Of a DNA stretch of 64,000 nt, positions 35,649 through 45,423 are shown piece after piece. The stretch covers positions 124,001-188,000 of the forward strand of contig NZ_CP041764.1 of the NCBI RefSeq assembly GCF_009817885.1, in the 5' to 3' direction. Below the pieces are notes generated by a model, which was not told the DNA's origin, did not search any database, and was given only the letters and a program-made list of their open reading frames with translations. Within the stretch, counting starts at the first letter, position 1. The number at the start of each line of letters is the position of its first letter. Source of the stretch: Serratia rhizosphaerae. Its GTDB lineage: Bacteria; Pseudomonadota; Gammaproteobacteria; Enterobacterales; Enterobacteriaceae. The position numbers and the translations under genes are program-made.

Positions 35649-37160
35649 TTAAAACAGCCCCTGCGCCTTATCCGAATAACTGACCAGCAGGCACTTGGTC
35701 TGTTGGTAGTGCTCCAGCACCATTTTATGTGTCTCGCGACCGATGCCTGACAGTTTATAACCGCCGAAGGCGGCATGCGCAGGATAGGCATGATAACAAT
35801 TGGTCCAGACCCGGCCGGCCTGAATGCCGCGCCCCATTTTATAGGCCAACGAGCCGTTGCGGCTCCAGACGCCGGCGCCCAGCCCAAACGGTGAATCGTT
35901 GGCGATGGCCAGCGCTTCGTCGGCATCTTTGAAGGTGGTCACCGCCAGCACCGGGCCAAAGATCTCTTCCTGGAAGACGCGCATGTGATTGCGCCCGAAC
36001 AATACCGTCGGCTCCAGGTAGTAACCGTTACTCAATTCCCCCCCCAGATCGACACGGTTGCCGCCAATCAGCACTTCTGCGCCCTCCTGCTTACCGATTT
36101 CGATGTAATTCATGATGGTTTGCAGCTGATCGGCGGATACCTGCGCCCCCACCTGCGTGGCGATATCCAGCGGGCTGCCGCGCCGAATCTTCGCCACGCG
36201 CTCAAGTGCCCTTTCAATAAACCGTTCATAAATGGATTCCTGAATCAGCGCGCGGCTCGGACAGGTGCAAACCTCTCCTTGATTAAAGGCGAACAGGGCA
36301 AACCCTTCCAGCGCTTTATCAAAAAAGGCGTCGTCTTTATCCATCACGTCTTCAAAGAAGATATTGGGAGATTTCCCGCCCAGTTCCAGCGTCACCGGAA
36401 TCACATTCTGAGCGGCATAGCCCATAATCTGCTGTCCCACTTCCGTCGAACCGGTGAACGCAACCTTGGCGATACGCGGAGAGGTAGCCAGGTATTCACC
36501 GATCTTGGCCCCGGAGCCGTTGACCACGTTCACTACGCCCGGCGGCAGAATATCCTGGATAATCTCCATCAGCACCAAAACGGACAGCGGCGTCAGCTTG
36601 GCCGGTTTTAACACCACACAGTTCCCCGCCGCCAGCGCCGGCGCCAGCTTCCAGCAGGCCATCAGCAGCGGGAAGTTCCACGGAATAATCTGCCCGACAA
36701 CCCCCAACGGCTCATGAAAATGATAGGCGACCAGTTCTGGCTCAATATCGCTGATGCTGCCGTCCTGCGCGCGGATACAGGCAGCAAAATAACGGAAATG
36801 ATCCAGCGCCAGCGGCACGTCTGCGCCCTGAGTTTCACGCAGCGCCTTGCCGTTGTCCCAACTTTCCACTGCGGCCAACAGCGGCAGGTTGGCTTCCATC
36901 CGGTCTGCTATCGCGTTAAGCAGCGCCGCGCGCTGCGCTACCGACGTTTTCGACCAACTTAATTTCGCCTGGTGGGCGGCATCCAGCGCCAGATCCACAT
37001 CTCGTGAATCAGAGTTTGCCACTTCACACATCGGCTGGCCGGTCACTGGCGTCAGATTAGTAAAGTATTCACCACCGCAAGGCACCACCCATTGGCCGCC
37101 GATAAAGTTGTCATAGCGTTTTTTCAGATCGAAACCGGGCATAATGTTATTTGTTGTCAT
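35649..37160 (-). CDS. aldB: Aldehyde dehydrogenase, AldB/ExaC type
   Basis: The 503-residue NAD(P)+ enzyme has the standard ALDH motifs: VGQIIPWNFPLLM, the glutamate in VTLELGGKSPN, and the catalytic cysteine in FNQGEVCTCPSR. The C-T-C form is typical of AldB/ExaC acetaldehyde dehydrogenases. EEIFGPVLAV is also present. The enzyme oxidises acetaldehyde and related aldehydes, including ones from alcohol catabolism. It is separated from neighbours by a terminator and a long AT-rich promoter region. Confidence 0.9.
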   Translation of the reverse strand: MTTNNIMPGFDLKKRYDNFIGGQWVVPCGGEYFTNLTPVTGQPMCEVANSDSRDVDLALDAAHQAKLSWSKTSVAQRAALLNAIADRMEANLPLLAAVESWDNGKALRETQGADVPLALDHFRYFAACIRAQDGSISDIEPELVAYHFHEPLGVVGQIIPWNFPLLMACWKLAPALAAGNCVVLKPAKLTPLSVLVLMEIIQDILPPGVVNVVNGSGAKIGEYLATSPRIAKVAFTGSTEVGQQIMGYAAQNVIPVTLELGGKSPNIFFEDVMDKDDAFFDKALEGFALFAFNQGEVCTCPSRALIQESIYERFIERALERVAKIRRGSPLDIATQVGAQVSADQLQTIMNYIEIGKQEGAEVLIGGNRVDLGGELSNGYYLEPTVLFGRNHMRVFQEEIFGPVLAVTTFKDADEALAIANDSPFGLGAGVWSRNGSLAYKMGRGIQAGRVWTNCYHAYPAHAAFGGYKLSGIGRETHKMVLEHYQQTKCLLVSYSDKAQGLF

Positions 37161-37688
37161 CCATTTTATCCTCTTTGTGGTTATCGTTATCCAAATAGCC
37201 GGAACCGGAAGAATCCCCGGGACGTTAATTCCATGGCATTAACAAAAAACAGGAGGTTGCCGTTATTGTTATCAGACTAGTATGCTCAGGTAAATAACGA
37301 TGCGCCATAAAATCACTTATCTGGATAATCATCACAAATATTCCGAATGAATGACAAAAACAGTCAGGATAATTCAATAAATAAACTTAATGGCCATAAT
37401 ATTAATAAAGTTAAGCAATATAATTATCGATTTATATTCATACCGTGAATCTATCTATACCTTTACTCTATCAAACGCCGTCGCCAATCAGCCAGATCAA
37501 CCTCCCCTGCGGAGCATGAGGCAAATTGAATGCCCCACCGTTTTCCTCCCACGATCTGGCATTCGCTGACGACAGCGTAAAAAAATTTGCATCCTGTGCA
37601 GCGGCGACAACAATTAATTTTGACGTTTTTCATTCTGCTTCAGTTCCCTGAAGCTCGCCAACCCACCGCACTGTGACCGGAGACGATT
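37161..37688. other. AT-rich divergent region, aldB / msyB
   Basis: The 528 bp contain no gene. The stretch 37280-37460 is markedly AT-rich (TAATATTAATAAAG, ATAATTATCGATTTATA) and could hold the promoters of both genes and H-NS binding. No specific operator was recognised. Confidence 0.5.
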
Positions 37689-38066
37689 ATGGACCTGTAT
37701 GACACGCTGGAAGAAGCGATTGAAGCAGCGCGCGAAGCCTTTATTGAGTCCACCGACGGGGAAGATAACGAACCGCCGGCGGCGCAACAGTTCAATTTGC
37801 AAAAATACGTGATGCTGGATGGTGATATCCTGTGGCAAGCAGAGTTTTTTGCCGAGGAAGGCGCGTCGACGGAGTGCCTGCCGCTGCGCAGCGGTGCCGC
37901 CGCCCAGGCGATTTTTGCCGGCGACTATGACGACATAGAGATCCGCGAAGAGTGGCTGGACGAAAACACCCTTTATGAATGGGACGACGACGATTTCCAA
38001 CTGGAACCGCCGTTAGATACCGAAGAGGGGGAAACCGCGGCCGACGAATGGGATGATGAACGCTAG
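37689..38066 (+). CDS. msyB: Acidic protein MsyB
   Basis: This very acidic 125-residue protein matches E. coli MsyB through MDLYDTLEEAIEAAREAF, QQFNLQKYVMLDGDILWQ, and WDDDDFQLEPPLDTEEG. MsyB overproduction suppresses secretion defects of secY and secA mutants in E. coli, possibly as a chaperone-like polyanion. A GGAG ribosome site lies about 8 bp upstream. It is followed after 48 bp by an acetyltransferase gene. Confidence 0.92.
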   Translation: MDLYDTLEEAIEAAREAFIESTDGEDNEPPAAQQFNLQKYVMLDGDILWQAEFFAEEGASTECLPLRSGAAAQAIFAGDYDDIEIREEWLDENTLYEWDDDDFQLEPPLDTEEGETAADEWDDER

Positions 38067-38113
38067 CGCGTCCATAAGCACTCAGCGGCTGCGACAGAAT
38101 TGAAGGAGCGACA

Positions 38114-38659
38114 ATGATCATCAGGCCGGCCCAGCCCGCCGATTACCCCGCCATTCTGGCGCTGCAGGCGCAAAACGTGCCGGAGCATCTCAGCGCTGAA
38201 CGGCGGCGGCAAGGATTTATCGTTTCGAAAATGGATGAAGCCCAGCTTGCGCGCATCAATGCGGAGCTAGGCATTCTGGTGGCGGACGCGGAAGGACAAC
38301 TGGCCGGCTTTGTCTGCCTGACGCAGGCGCATATGCAGCCTCGCCCTGAGGTCGTCGACGCCATGCTGGCCACACTGGACGTACAGCACTTTGACAACCG
38401 GCCGATTCAGCAGCTGCGCTATTTTCTCTACGGCCCGGTTTGCCTGGACCAACGCTGGCGCGGCAAAGGGGTGCTGAAACAACTGTTTGCGGCGGTAAAA
38501 AACCATACGCGGGCATCGTACGATCTGGGAGTTCTGTTTATCGACGACGCTAACCCGCATTCGCTCGCCGCCCATCAGCAAGGGCTGGGCATGACGACGG
38601 TCACGACGTTTACCTGCCGGGGCAAGCGTTATTCCCTGCTGGCATTCGCCACCCGCTAG
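38114..38659 (+). CDS. GNAT-family N-acetyltransferase
   Basis: The 181-residue protein begins MIIRPAQPADYPAILALQAQNVPEHLS, typical for GNAT. The acetyl-CoA-binding loop appears as CLDQRWRGKGVLKQLFAAVK (R/Q-x-x-G-x-G/A type). Substrate unknown. AAGGAG lies 8 bp upstream. It may be cotranscribed with msyB. Confidence 0.88.
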   Translation: MIIRPAQPADYPAILALQAQNVPEHLSAERRRQGFIVSKMDEAQLARINAELGILVADAEGQLAGFVCLTQAHMQPRPEVVDAMLATLDVQHFDNRPIQQLRYFLYGPVCLDQRWRGKGVLKQLFAAVKNHTRASYDLGVLFIDDANPHSLAAHQQGLGMTTVTTFTCRGKRYSLLAFATR

Positions 38660-38664
38660 GCAGG

Positions 38665-38910
38665 CTACTCATAAGGCCCGTGCTGCGCGTCAAACGGCAG
38701 CATGAAGGTATCCACCACCATTGACAGCGGCACGTCAATCACCGTCAGATAGCGCCAGGGCGTGTCACGCAGGTCCCACTGTACGCCCGGGTAATATTGA
38801 TGGCCATGGCCGGCACCGGGCACCGTACGGCTGATAATACTGCCGCAGCCGGACAGCGTCATGACGCCCAGCGTTAATAACGCCACCCGCAGCAAGAAAC
38901 CTGTTTTCAC
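38665..38910 (-). CDS. yceK: YceK-family outer-membrane lipoprotein
   Basis: The 81-residue protein has a lipoprotein signal with lipobox LSGC followed by GSIISRT. The YceK motif YYPGVQWDLRDTPWRYLTVIDVPLSMVVDT follows. The mature protein is about 60 residues. It lies next to msyB and mdoH, as in E. coli. Function unknown. Confidence 0.92.
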   Translation of the reverse strand: MKTGFLLRVALLTLGVMTLSGCGSIISRTVPGAGHGHQYYPGVQWDLRDTPWRYLTVIDVPLSMVVDTFMLPFDAQHGPYE

Positions 38911-39000
38911 TCTCTTAACCTATCCGTCGCCTGATAATACCGGCGCGCAGTGTAACATGATGACCGGCACACAGAATGTCAGCATTATGTAAGCGCCATA

Positions 39001-39030
39001 AAAAAAGGACGCGTAGTTACGCGTCCTTTT
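39001..39030 (-). terminator. Terminator of mdoGH
   Basis: GGACGCG-TAGTTA-CGCGTCC with A- and T-runs lies 20 bp past the mdoH stop. Confidence 0.9.
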
Positions 39031-39050
39031 GTCTGCGGCCAAGCCGGCGC

Positions 39051-41612
39051 TTAGCGCTGACCGGCCGGGTGAGCCTGCGCATTATGCGGCAACTGCTGAT
39101 AATACGTCCGCCAGCCCTCACCTTCCGGCTGCTGCCAAACGCGCTGATGCAGTCGGGAGAGTGCCACCGGATCGCTGAGCAATTCCAGACGCTTCAGTTT
39201 TTCCAGTTTTTCCGGACCAACCTGCATCGCCTCATTGACCCGCTCCTCACGAGCACGCTCAATCGCCGCGCGCAGATGGTGACGCGCCGTCGCCATCGCT
39301 GTTGCCAGCGCATTGAAGGACGGATTCACCACCGCGTGCATAAAGCCGTCACGCAGCGCACGAGCGCGGTTCTGCTGCAGATACTCCTCGGTCGCCACCA
39401 GCACTTTCGGCGGCGAGTACTCTTCCGGGATCAGGAACAGCTTGCCACGCTTGCTCTTCAGGCCGAGCGTCGCGCGACTGGAGAGCACCGATACGAACGG
39501 CGACAGAATCAGCGAGAATACGATCGGCGCCAGCCACCACAGGAAGCGCAGATCCAGCCACGCCATACCGCCGGCCCATACCAGCCCCAGCAGCATTTGC
39601 GATCCGTGACGTTTGAACGCTTCGCCCCACGGCGTATCGTCGTCATCACGCTGCGGCGAATTCCACACCACTTCCCAGCCAAGGAAGGCGCTGACCACAA
39701 ACACGGTATGGAACAGCATGCGCACCGGCGCCAGCAGCACCGAGAACAGCATTTCCATCAGCATCGAGATCAGCAGGCGGAATGCTCCGCCGTATTCCTT
39801 CGCGCCTTTCGCCCAGATCAGGATCACGCTGAGCAGCTTCGGCAGGAACAACAGCACCAGCGTGGTGGAGAACAGCGCTATCGCCAGCTCCGGACGCCAC
39901 TGCGGCCATACCGGGAACAGCTGCCTCGGCTGCAGGAAGTACTGCGGCTCCATCAGCGTATGCACCACCTGCAGCGCCGTCGACAGGGCCAGGAACATAA
40001 ACCACAGCGGCGCAGACAGGTAAGACATCACGCCGGTCAGGAACACCGCGCGGTGCACCGGGTGCATGCCTTTCACCAGGAACAGGCGGAAGTTCATCAG
40101 GTTGCCGTGACACCAGCGGCGGTCGCGCTTCAGTTCATCCAGCAGGTTAGGCGGCAGCTCTTCATAACTGCCCGGCAGATCGTAGGCGATCCACACCCCC
40201 CAGCCGGCACGGCGCATCAGCGCGGCTTCGACAAAGTCATGGGACAGAATCGACCCGGCGAACGAACCTTCACCCGGCAGCGGCGCCAGCGCACAGTGCT
40301 CGATAAACGGCTTGACGCGGATGATCGCATTGTGGCCCCAGTAGTGGGACTCACCCAACTGCCAGAAGTGCAGACCGGCGGTAAACAGCGGCCCGTAGAC
40401 ACGCGTCGCAAACTGCTGAACGCGCGCATACAGCGTATCCATACCGGAGGCTTTCGGCGCAGACTGAATGATGCCGGCGTTCGGGTTGGCTTCCATCAGA
40501 CGCACCAACCCGGTGAGGCACTCGCCGCTCATCACGCTGTCCGCGTCCAGAATCACCATGTAGCTGTAATCACCACCCCAGCGACGGCAGAAATCATCGA
40601 TGTTGCCGCTTTTACGCTTCACACGACGACGACGACGGCGATAGAAAATACGCCCGTGGCCGTCAACATCGCGACACAGTTCCATCCAGGCTTTCTGTTC
40701 CGCAACGCAGATATCGGGATCGTAACTGTCGCTCAGCACGTAAATATCGAAATGATCCAGCTGCCCGGTCGCCTTGACCGACTCGTAAGTCGCACGCAGA
40801 CCGGCGAAAACGCGTTCAACGTCTTCATTACAGATCGGCATAATCAGCGCGGTGCGGTGTTCCGGGTTAATCGGCTCATCGCCCTTGATGGTGGAGGAGA
40901 TGCTGTATTTATCCTTGCCGATCAACAGCTGCAGGAAGCCCATCAGCGCCGTCCAAAAGCCCGCCGATACCCAACAGAACAGAATGGCGAACAAAATCAG
41001 GATGCCGGTTTGCAGTACGTAAGGCAGCAGTTGCAGCACCGACTGCATCAGATCCTGGTCGAGCATGGCGATCGGGTCGATCAGCGCCCAGCCCTGATAC
41101 GGCAGAATGGTTTTCATATACCAGGTGGCAATACCGGTTTGCACCAACATCAGCACCAGTAATACATAGCGGCGCATGGAGCCCGCTATACGCCAGCGGT
41201 TTTCCGCGTCGGCCTCTTCTTTGCTGGCGTGACGATTGTGCGGCGATCGGCCCAGCAAAGAGTCCCAAAAGCGCGCCACCGGGTTGGTGCGCCAGGCTTC
41301 CGGAAACATGCTGGTGCGTTTGATCGGCGGCGTCGCTTTCAGAATGGCCCGCCCTTGCGCATCGGTATCAAAGTTTTCGTCGTCAACCGCATCCGGCCAG
41401 GCGTTTTCAATGCGGCTTTTAACCGAAGCCAGCGCGATATCGTCTTCCGGCAGCGTGGCGACGTTAGCGTCTTCAGCACCCATCTGGCGGTGCAGCGCTT
41501 CCAAAGACTGGCCGCCATCGGCGGCCAGTTGCTGATTGAGCGCCTCTGACCGCTCAGCGGTCAGAGGCATTGCCGCAAGATAATCCTGGGCAGTTTGAGT
41601 AGACTTATTCAT
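39051..41612 (-). CDS. mdoH: Glucan biosynthesis glucosyltransferase MdoH (OpgH)
   Basis: This 853-residue inner membrane protein makes the beta-1,2 glucan backbone of osmoregulated periplasmic glucans from UDP-glucose. The ATG at 41612 (MNKSTQTAQDYLA) overlaps the mdoG end by 8 bp. A cytosolic GT2 domain between membrane segments shows ALIMPICNEDVERVFAG, a DAD motif in ILDADSVMSGE, a GHN-type acceptor region, and the Q/RxxRW motif as RDRRWCHGN. Several C-terminal helices follow. The mdoGH order and overlap show a coupled operon. Confidence 0.96.
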   Translation of the reverse strand: MNKSTQTAQDYLAAMPLTAERSEALNQQLAADGGQSLEALHRQMGAEDANVATLPEDDIALASVKSRIENAWPDAVDDENFDTDAQGRAILKATPPIKRTSMFPEAWRTNPVARFWDSLLGRSPHNRHASKEEADAENRWRIAGSMRRYVLLVLMLVQTGIATWYMKTILPYQGWALIDPIAMLDQDLMQSVLQLLPYVLQTGILILFAILFCWVSAGFWTALMGFLQLLIGKDKYSISSTIKGDEPINPEHRTALIMPICNEDVERVFAGLRATYESVKATGQLDHFDIYVLSDSYDPDICVAEQKAWMELCRDVDGHGRIFYRRRRRRVKRKSGNIDDFCRRWGGDYSYMVILDADSVMSGECLTGLVRLMEANPNAGIIQSAPKASGMDTLYARVQQFATRVYGPLFTAGLHFWQLGESHYWGHNAIIRVKPFIEHCALAPLPGEGSFAGSILSHDFVEAALMRRAGWGVWIAYDLPGSYEELPPNLLDELKRDRRWCHGNLMNFRLFLVKGMHPVHRAVFLTGVMSYLSAPLWFMFLALSTALQVVHTLMEPQYFLQPRQLFPVWPQWRPELAIALFSTTLVLLFLPKLLSVILIWAKGAKEYGGAFRLLISMLMEMLFSVLLAPVRMLFHTVFVVSAFLGWEVVWNSPQRDDDDTPWGEAFKRHGSQMLLGLVWAGGMAWLDLRFLWWLAPIVFSLILSPFVSVLSSRATLGLKSKRGKLFLIPEEYSPPKVLVATEEYLQQNRARALRDGFMHAVVNPSFNALATAMATARHHLRAAIERAREERVNEAMQVGPEKLEKLKRLELLSDPVALSRLHQRVWQQPEGEGWRTYYQQLPHNAQAHPAGQR

Positions 41613-43173
41613 TGGCAGGTAGCTGATAGCTCCAGGTTTCCGACAGGGTCTTATCACCATTAACCAGTGCTGCACGCATTTCTACAGGTTTCTTGTCGTC
41701 TTTCACTTTCACACGCAGCGTCAGACGCCAGCCTTTAGTCACTGGGTTATAGCGAACGTTGTTTTCCACCATTTCGCCGTTATCACCGACGCTCACCTGT
41801 GAAGCCACCGGCGTCTTCTCATCCAGGCCTTTCAGAACCGGCCCGACGAAATCCACCAGGAAGGCAACGCTGCCGTCCGGCTCGCGAATCAGGTTGGACT
41901 GCTTCACATCGCCGGTGGAGCGCATGGTCTGGCTCACATAGGCAATATCCTGTGAATGCAGTTTGTCTTCATCACGGGTGAAGTGCAGGCGATAATTCAG
42001 CGCCAGCGGCGTTTTGGCATCCGGCAGCACGTCCGGCGTCCAGAACGCCACGATATTGTCGTTGGTTTCATCGGCGGTCGGGATCTCCACCAGCTCAACC
42101 TTGCCTTTGCCCCAATCGCCACGCGGTTCAATCCAGCCGCTCGGACGCTGATCGTAACGATCGTCCAGATCTTCATAGTCTTTGAAGTCGCGACCACGTT
42201 GCAGCAGACCAAACCCTTTCGGATGCTCAACGGTGTAGGTGCTGACGGACAGGTGCTTCGGATTGTTCAGCGGGCGCCAGATCCATTCGCCGTTGCCGGC
42301 ATGGATAGACAGGCCGTTGGAATCATGCAGCGCCGGACGGTAGTTCATCATCGGCGATGGCTGGTTCGGCCCGAACAGGAACATGCTGGTTAATGGCGCA
42401 ATACCCAGCTTGCCCACTTTATCACGCAGGAACACCTTGGACTGTACGTCCACCACGGTGTCGCGGCCCGGATAGACCACAAAACGGTAGGCGCCGGTGG
42501 CGCGCGGCGAATCCAGCAGCGTATAAATCACCAGGTGTTTATCGCCCGCCTTAGGCCGTTCGATCCAGTATTCGCGGAAGCGCGGGAACTCTTCGCCGGA
42601 AGGCAGAGCGGTATCGATCGCCAGACCGCGGGCAGACAGGCCATAAACCTGGTCTTTACCCACCACGCGGAAATAGCTGGCGCCTAGCATGCTCATGATT
42701 TCATCGTTCTTATCCGCACGGTTGATCGGATACAGCACTTTGAAACCGGCAAAGCCCAGATTTTTCACCGACTCGGGATCGTGTTTCACCGAGCCGAAAT
42801 TGAAGTAATCGGGGCTATATTTGATCTGTTTGACCGTGGTTGCGGTGACTTCGTTGATTTTCACCGGCGTGTCGAAGTACATGCCCTGATGATAAAACTC
42901 AAGCTTGAACGGGGTTTTCAGCTTGTTCCAATACGCTTTATCGTGATTGAACTGGATCTGCTGGTAGTCCGCAAACTTCATGTCGCGGAACTGAGAAGGA
43001 AGGTTGCTCTTCGGCGCTTCAAAACGCTTGCCTGCCAACTCCTGCGCCTGTTTGGCGACATCATCGAGCGTAAAGGCCCACGCCTGCGAACTGAACAGCG
43101 TGAACAACACGGTGGCACCTAACCAACGAACGCTCACGGCGCGTGGCTGTCTGGATAAAATATTAACTGGCAC
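41605..43173 (-). CDS. mdoG: Glucan biosynthesis protein MdoG (OpgG)
   Basis: This 522-residue periplasmic protein works with MdoH in glucan synthesis, probably branching or releasing the backbone. I prefer the GTG at 43173 (VPVNILSRQPRAVSVRWL), near a G-rich ribosome site; a TTG 8 codons earlier is also open. A signal peptide ends at SSQAWA-FTLDD. The mature part matches E. coli MdoG closely (QIQFNHDKAYWNKLKTPFKL; RSTGDVKQSNLIREPDGS). Confidence 0.94.
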   Translation of the reverse strand: MPVNILSRQPRAVSVRWLGATVLFTLFSSQAWAFTLDDVAKQAQELAGKRFEAPKSNLPSQFRDMKFADYQQIQFNHDKAYWNKLKTPFKLEFYHQGMYFDTPVKINEVTATTVKQIKYSPDYFNFGSVKHDPESVKNLGFAGFKVLYPINRADKNDEIMSMLGASYFRVVGKDQVYGLSARGLAIDTALPSGEEFPRFREYWIERPKAGDKHLVIYTLLDSPRATGAYRFVVYPGRDTVVDVQSKVFLRDKVGKLGIAPLTSMFLFGPNQPSPMMNYRPALHDSNGLSIHAGNGEWIWRPLNNPKHLSVSTYTVEHPKGFGLLQRGRDFKDYEDLDDRYDQRPSGWIEPRGDWGKGKVELVEIPTADETNDNIVAFWTPDVLPDAKTPLALNYRLHFTRDEDKLHSQDIAYVSQTMRSTGDVKQSNLIREPDGSVAFLVDFVGPVLKGLDEKTPVASQVSVGDNGEMVENNVRYNPVTKGWRLTLRVKVKDDKKPVEMRAALVNGDKTLSETWSYQLPANE

Positions 43174-43432
43174 ATCCCCCCCTATTCGTGTGCTCAAATC
43201 ATTTAAAATCCATATTAATGGATTATTCAGCTATCCGACAACATGATAAATGATTGGTTCATGTTTCTGGCTCATAGTTTAGGCAGCTGACGAAGCCCAG
43301 CGTAGCAAGCCCGCGCGCAAGACGCTATGGAAAATTATGGGGTGATATAGTAGGGTCTGAAATGAGATTTAACCCATGCTTGATTAATAAGCAGGTTAAA
43401 GAAGCCTCAATAAAAACTATCTGCGGTATCTT

Positions 43433-44566
43433 ATGACTAACGGAAACAACCAGCGCGAGTTTTTCCTGGATTCTATCCGGGCCTATTTAATGTTGCTCGG
43501 CATCCCTTTTCATCTTTCTCTGATTTACTCCAGCCATGCCTGGTCTGTGAATAGCGTCACGCCGTCGTTTTCACTGACGGTACTGAACGATTTCATCCAT
43601 GCATTCCGTATGCAGGTGTTCTTCATCATCTCCGGTTACTTCTCCTTTATGCTTTACCAGCGTTATGAACGTAAACGCTGGCTCAAGGTGCGGCTGGAGC
43701 GGGTGGCCATCCCGCTGTTAAGCTCCATCCCCCTCATTACCCTGCCGCAGTTTTTCCTGCTGAAATACGCGACGCATAAACTGGACGGCTGGGATGGATT
43801 TGACCTTTATCAGAAAATTAACGTTGCCGTTTGGGAATTAGTATCCCATTTATGGTTTTTATTAACGCTGTCGCTGCTTACCTGCGCCGGTTTTTACCTG
43901 TTCAGAAAAATTAAGGCGATAAAAACGCCTATCGCGCCGTTCCCAATAAATAGCATGAATAGTTTAGGAAAGATCTCACTGTATTTTCTTATTTATGGGA
44001 TAGCCTATTCGGTGGCGCACCGCATTATTTTAATGACCGCACCGCAGTTGCTCGGCGACGGACTGTTCAATTTTGTGGCGATGGAAACACTGTTCTACCT
44101 GCCGTTCTTCCTCCTTGGCGCCTACGCCTTCAAATACGCCTGGCTAAAAGAGATTTTCCTTACCCCGTCACCCAAGGCGGCACTGGGCGCGCTGTTGCTG
44201 TTCATCGCCTATATGCTGAACCAAAAGCTGCTGGCTCATAACGATCTGATGTTTGAAGTGGAAGTCCTGATCAAGATCGTACTGGGCATCCTGATGACCA
44301 ACGTGGTGTTTTCATTCGGCCACCGGCTGCTGAACTACCATTCGCCGCGCATCACCTATCTGGTTAATGCCTCCTTATTTATCTACCTGGTGCACCATCC
44401 GCTGACGCTGCTGTACGGCGCTTTCGTTACGCCTCATATCAGCAATAACATTGTGGGATTCACGACGGGGCTGGTATTTGTCTTCGGACTGGCCTTTATA
44501 TTGTATGAAGCGCATAAGCGGGTGCCATTGCTACGTTTCCTGTTTTCCGGCAAGCCTCAAAAGTAA
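43433..44566 (+). CDS. mdoC: Glucans biosynthesis protein C, succinyl-type acyltransferase (OpgC)
   Basis: The 377-residue acyltransferase-3 membrane protein has about ten helices and begins with REFFLDSIRAYLMLLGIPFHLSLIYS, which carries the family histidine. OpgC adds succinyl groups to periplasmic glucans. It is divergent from mdoGH with about 260 bp between starts, as in E. coli, so all three glucan genes are together. Confidence 0.94.
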   Translation: MTNGNNQREFFLDSIRAYLMLLGIPFHLSLIYSSHAWSVNSVTPSFSLTVLNDFIHAFRMQVFFIISGYFSFMLYQRYERKRWLKVRLERVAIPLLSSIPLITLPQFFLLKYATHKLDGWDGFDLYQKINVAVWELVSHLWFLLTLSLLTCAGFYLFRKIKAIKTPIAPFPINSMNSLGKISLYFLIYGIAYSVAHRIILMTAPQLLGDGLFNFVAMETLFYLPFFLLGAYAFKYAWLKEIFLTPSPKAALGALLLFIAYMLNQKLLAHNDLMFEVEVLIKIVLGILMTNVVFSFGHRLLNYHSPRITYLVNASLFIYLVHHPLTLLYGAFVTPHISNNIVGFTTGLVFVFGLAFILYEAHKRVPLLRFLFSGKPQK

Positions 44567-44919
44567 AACGAGGCCTATTTTCAAGAATCATCCTAATCCA
44601 GGACCTAGTATGCCAGCAAAAACATGGGGTTTATCGCCCCATGTTCCTTCTCGCCCAACCGCACTCCCCCCAATGTCGTTAAACAGCATATAATTTACTT
44701 TCGCAGCTTTCGTCGCCGGAAGAGCACGCATTGCTCGCAGGCCGGATAACAATTACGGCACAGTAAACGTGCAAACGGCGAATGCCGCTGCGTAGTTAAT
44801 GGAAATCCACATCCCTGCCTCACGGTAGCGATTGGGCTCACTGAACCCTAAGGGAAAGCGCCGTCGCATAGACGGCCTCAGCAACATCTCCCTTCCGTCA
44901 CGACAGAGAGGATTTTTCA
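44567..44919 (+). other. Intergenic region with two hairpins
   Basis: No gene is seen. ACATGGGG (44622-44629) pairs with CCCCATGT (44637-44644) shortly after mdoC and may end its transcript. A second hairpin, GCCGTC-GCATA-GACGGC (about 44861-44877), lies in the leader of the next small gene. Confidence 0.5.
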
Positions 44920-45144
44920 ATGACCGACCAAAACACCCCGGCTCAGGACGCCGCACCGGCCAATGCCACCCTACTCAAAATTTTGGGCAGGTTGCTCTCC
45001 GCGCTGGATGCCTCGATAAGCGGCAAGGATCGCAGCATACTGGTGCACGACCTGTCCCACTTCAATCTTGATGGCGTTTCCGAAGCGGAAAGGAAGCTGG
45101 CGGCGGAGTTAATCAAACGCGCCCTGCAATCCCTCGACCATTAA
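44920..45144 (+). CDS. Small protein of unknown function
   Basis: The 74-residue frame has a good ribosome site (GAGAGGA, 6 bp before ATG). The sequence has a disordered Pro/Ala-rich start (TDQNTPAQDAAPANA) and two amphipathic helices (LLKILGRLLSALDASIS; SEAERKLAAELIKRALQSLDH). I do not recognise a family. It stands alone between mdoC and cvrA. Confidence 0.7.
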   Translation: MTDQNTPAQDAAPANATLLKILGRLLSALDASISGKDRSILVHDLSHFNLDGVSEAERKLAAELIKRALQSLDH

Positions 45145-45159
45145 TGCAGCACTAGCCAC

Positions 45160-45192
45160 AAACCATTAAACCAGACTCAGGTTTAATGGTTT
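45160..45192. terminator. Long perfect hairpin after the small gene
   Basis: AAACCATTAAACC (45160-45172) and GGTTTAATGGTTT (45180-45192) are perfect 13-bp arms around a 7-bp loop. There is no T-run beyond the arm itself, so it may be a weak terminator or an mRNA 3'-end protector. Confidence 0.5.
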
Positions 45193-45423
45193 GGCCGTTC
45201 AGGCAGGGTTTGTTAGCAGCCTAGCTTCCCAATCATCTGATATAGTTATATAAAAGGTAGAATAACCACAGTTTCGGCTCGTTAAGCCGGCTTTTACTAA
45301 AAAAAAGCAATAATGTGCAAACAACCGTCAATCATCCTTAGCGTTTTACCCTGAAAACAGGCTATCATTAAGCTGCCGCACGCAGCCGCGTACCGCCATA
45401 CCCCGCCAAAGGAGAACGTTATT

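Noticed and set aside
38976..41162. 728-codon plus-strand frame opposite mdoH
   Set aside because: It is antisense to the real mdoH gene, is rich in Arg, Gln and His, and lacks any recognisable motif.
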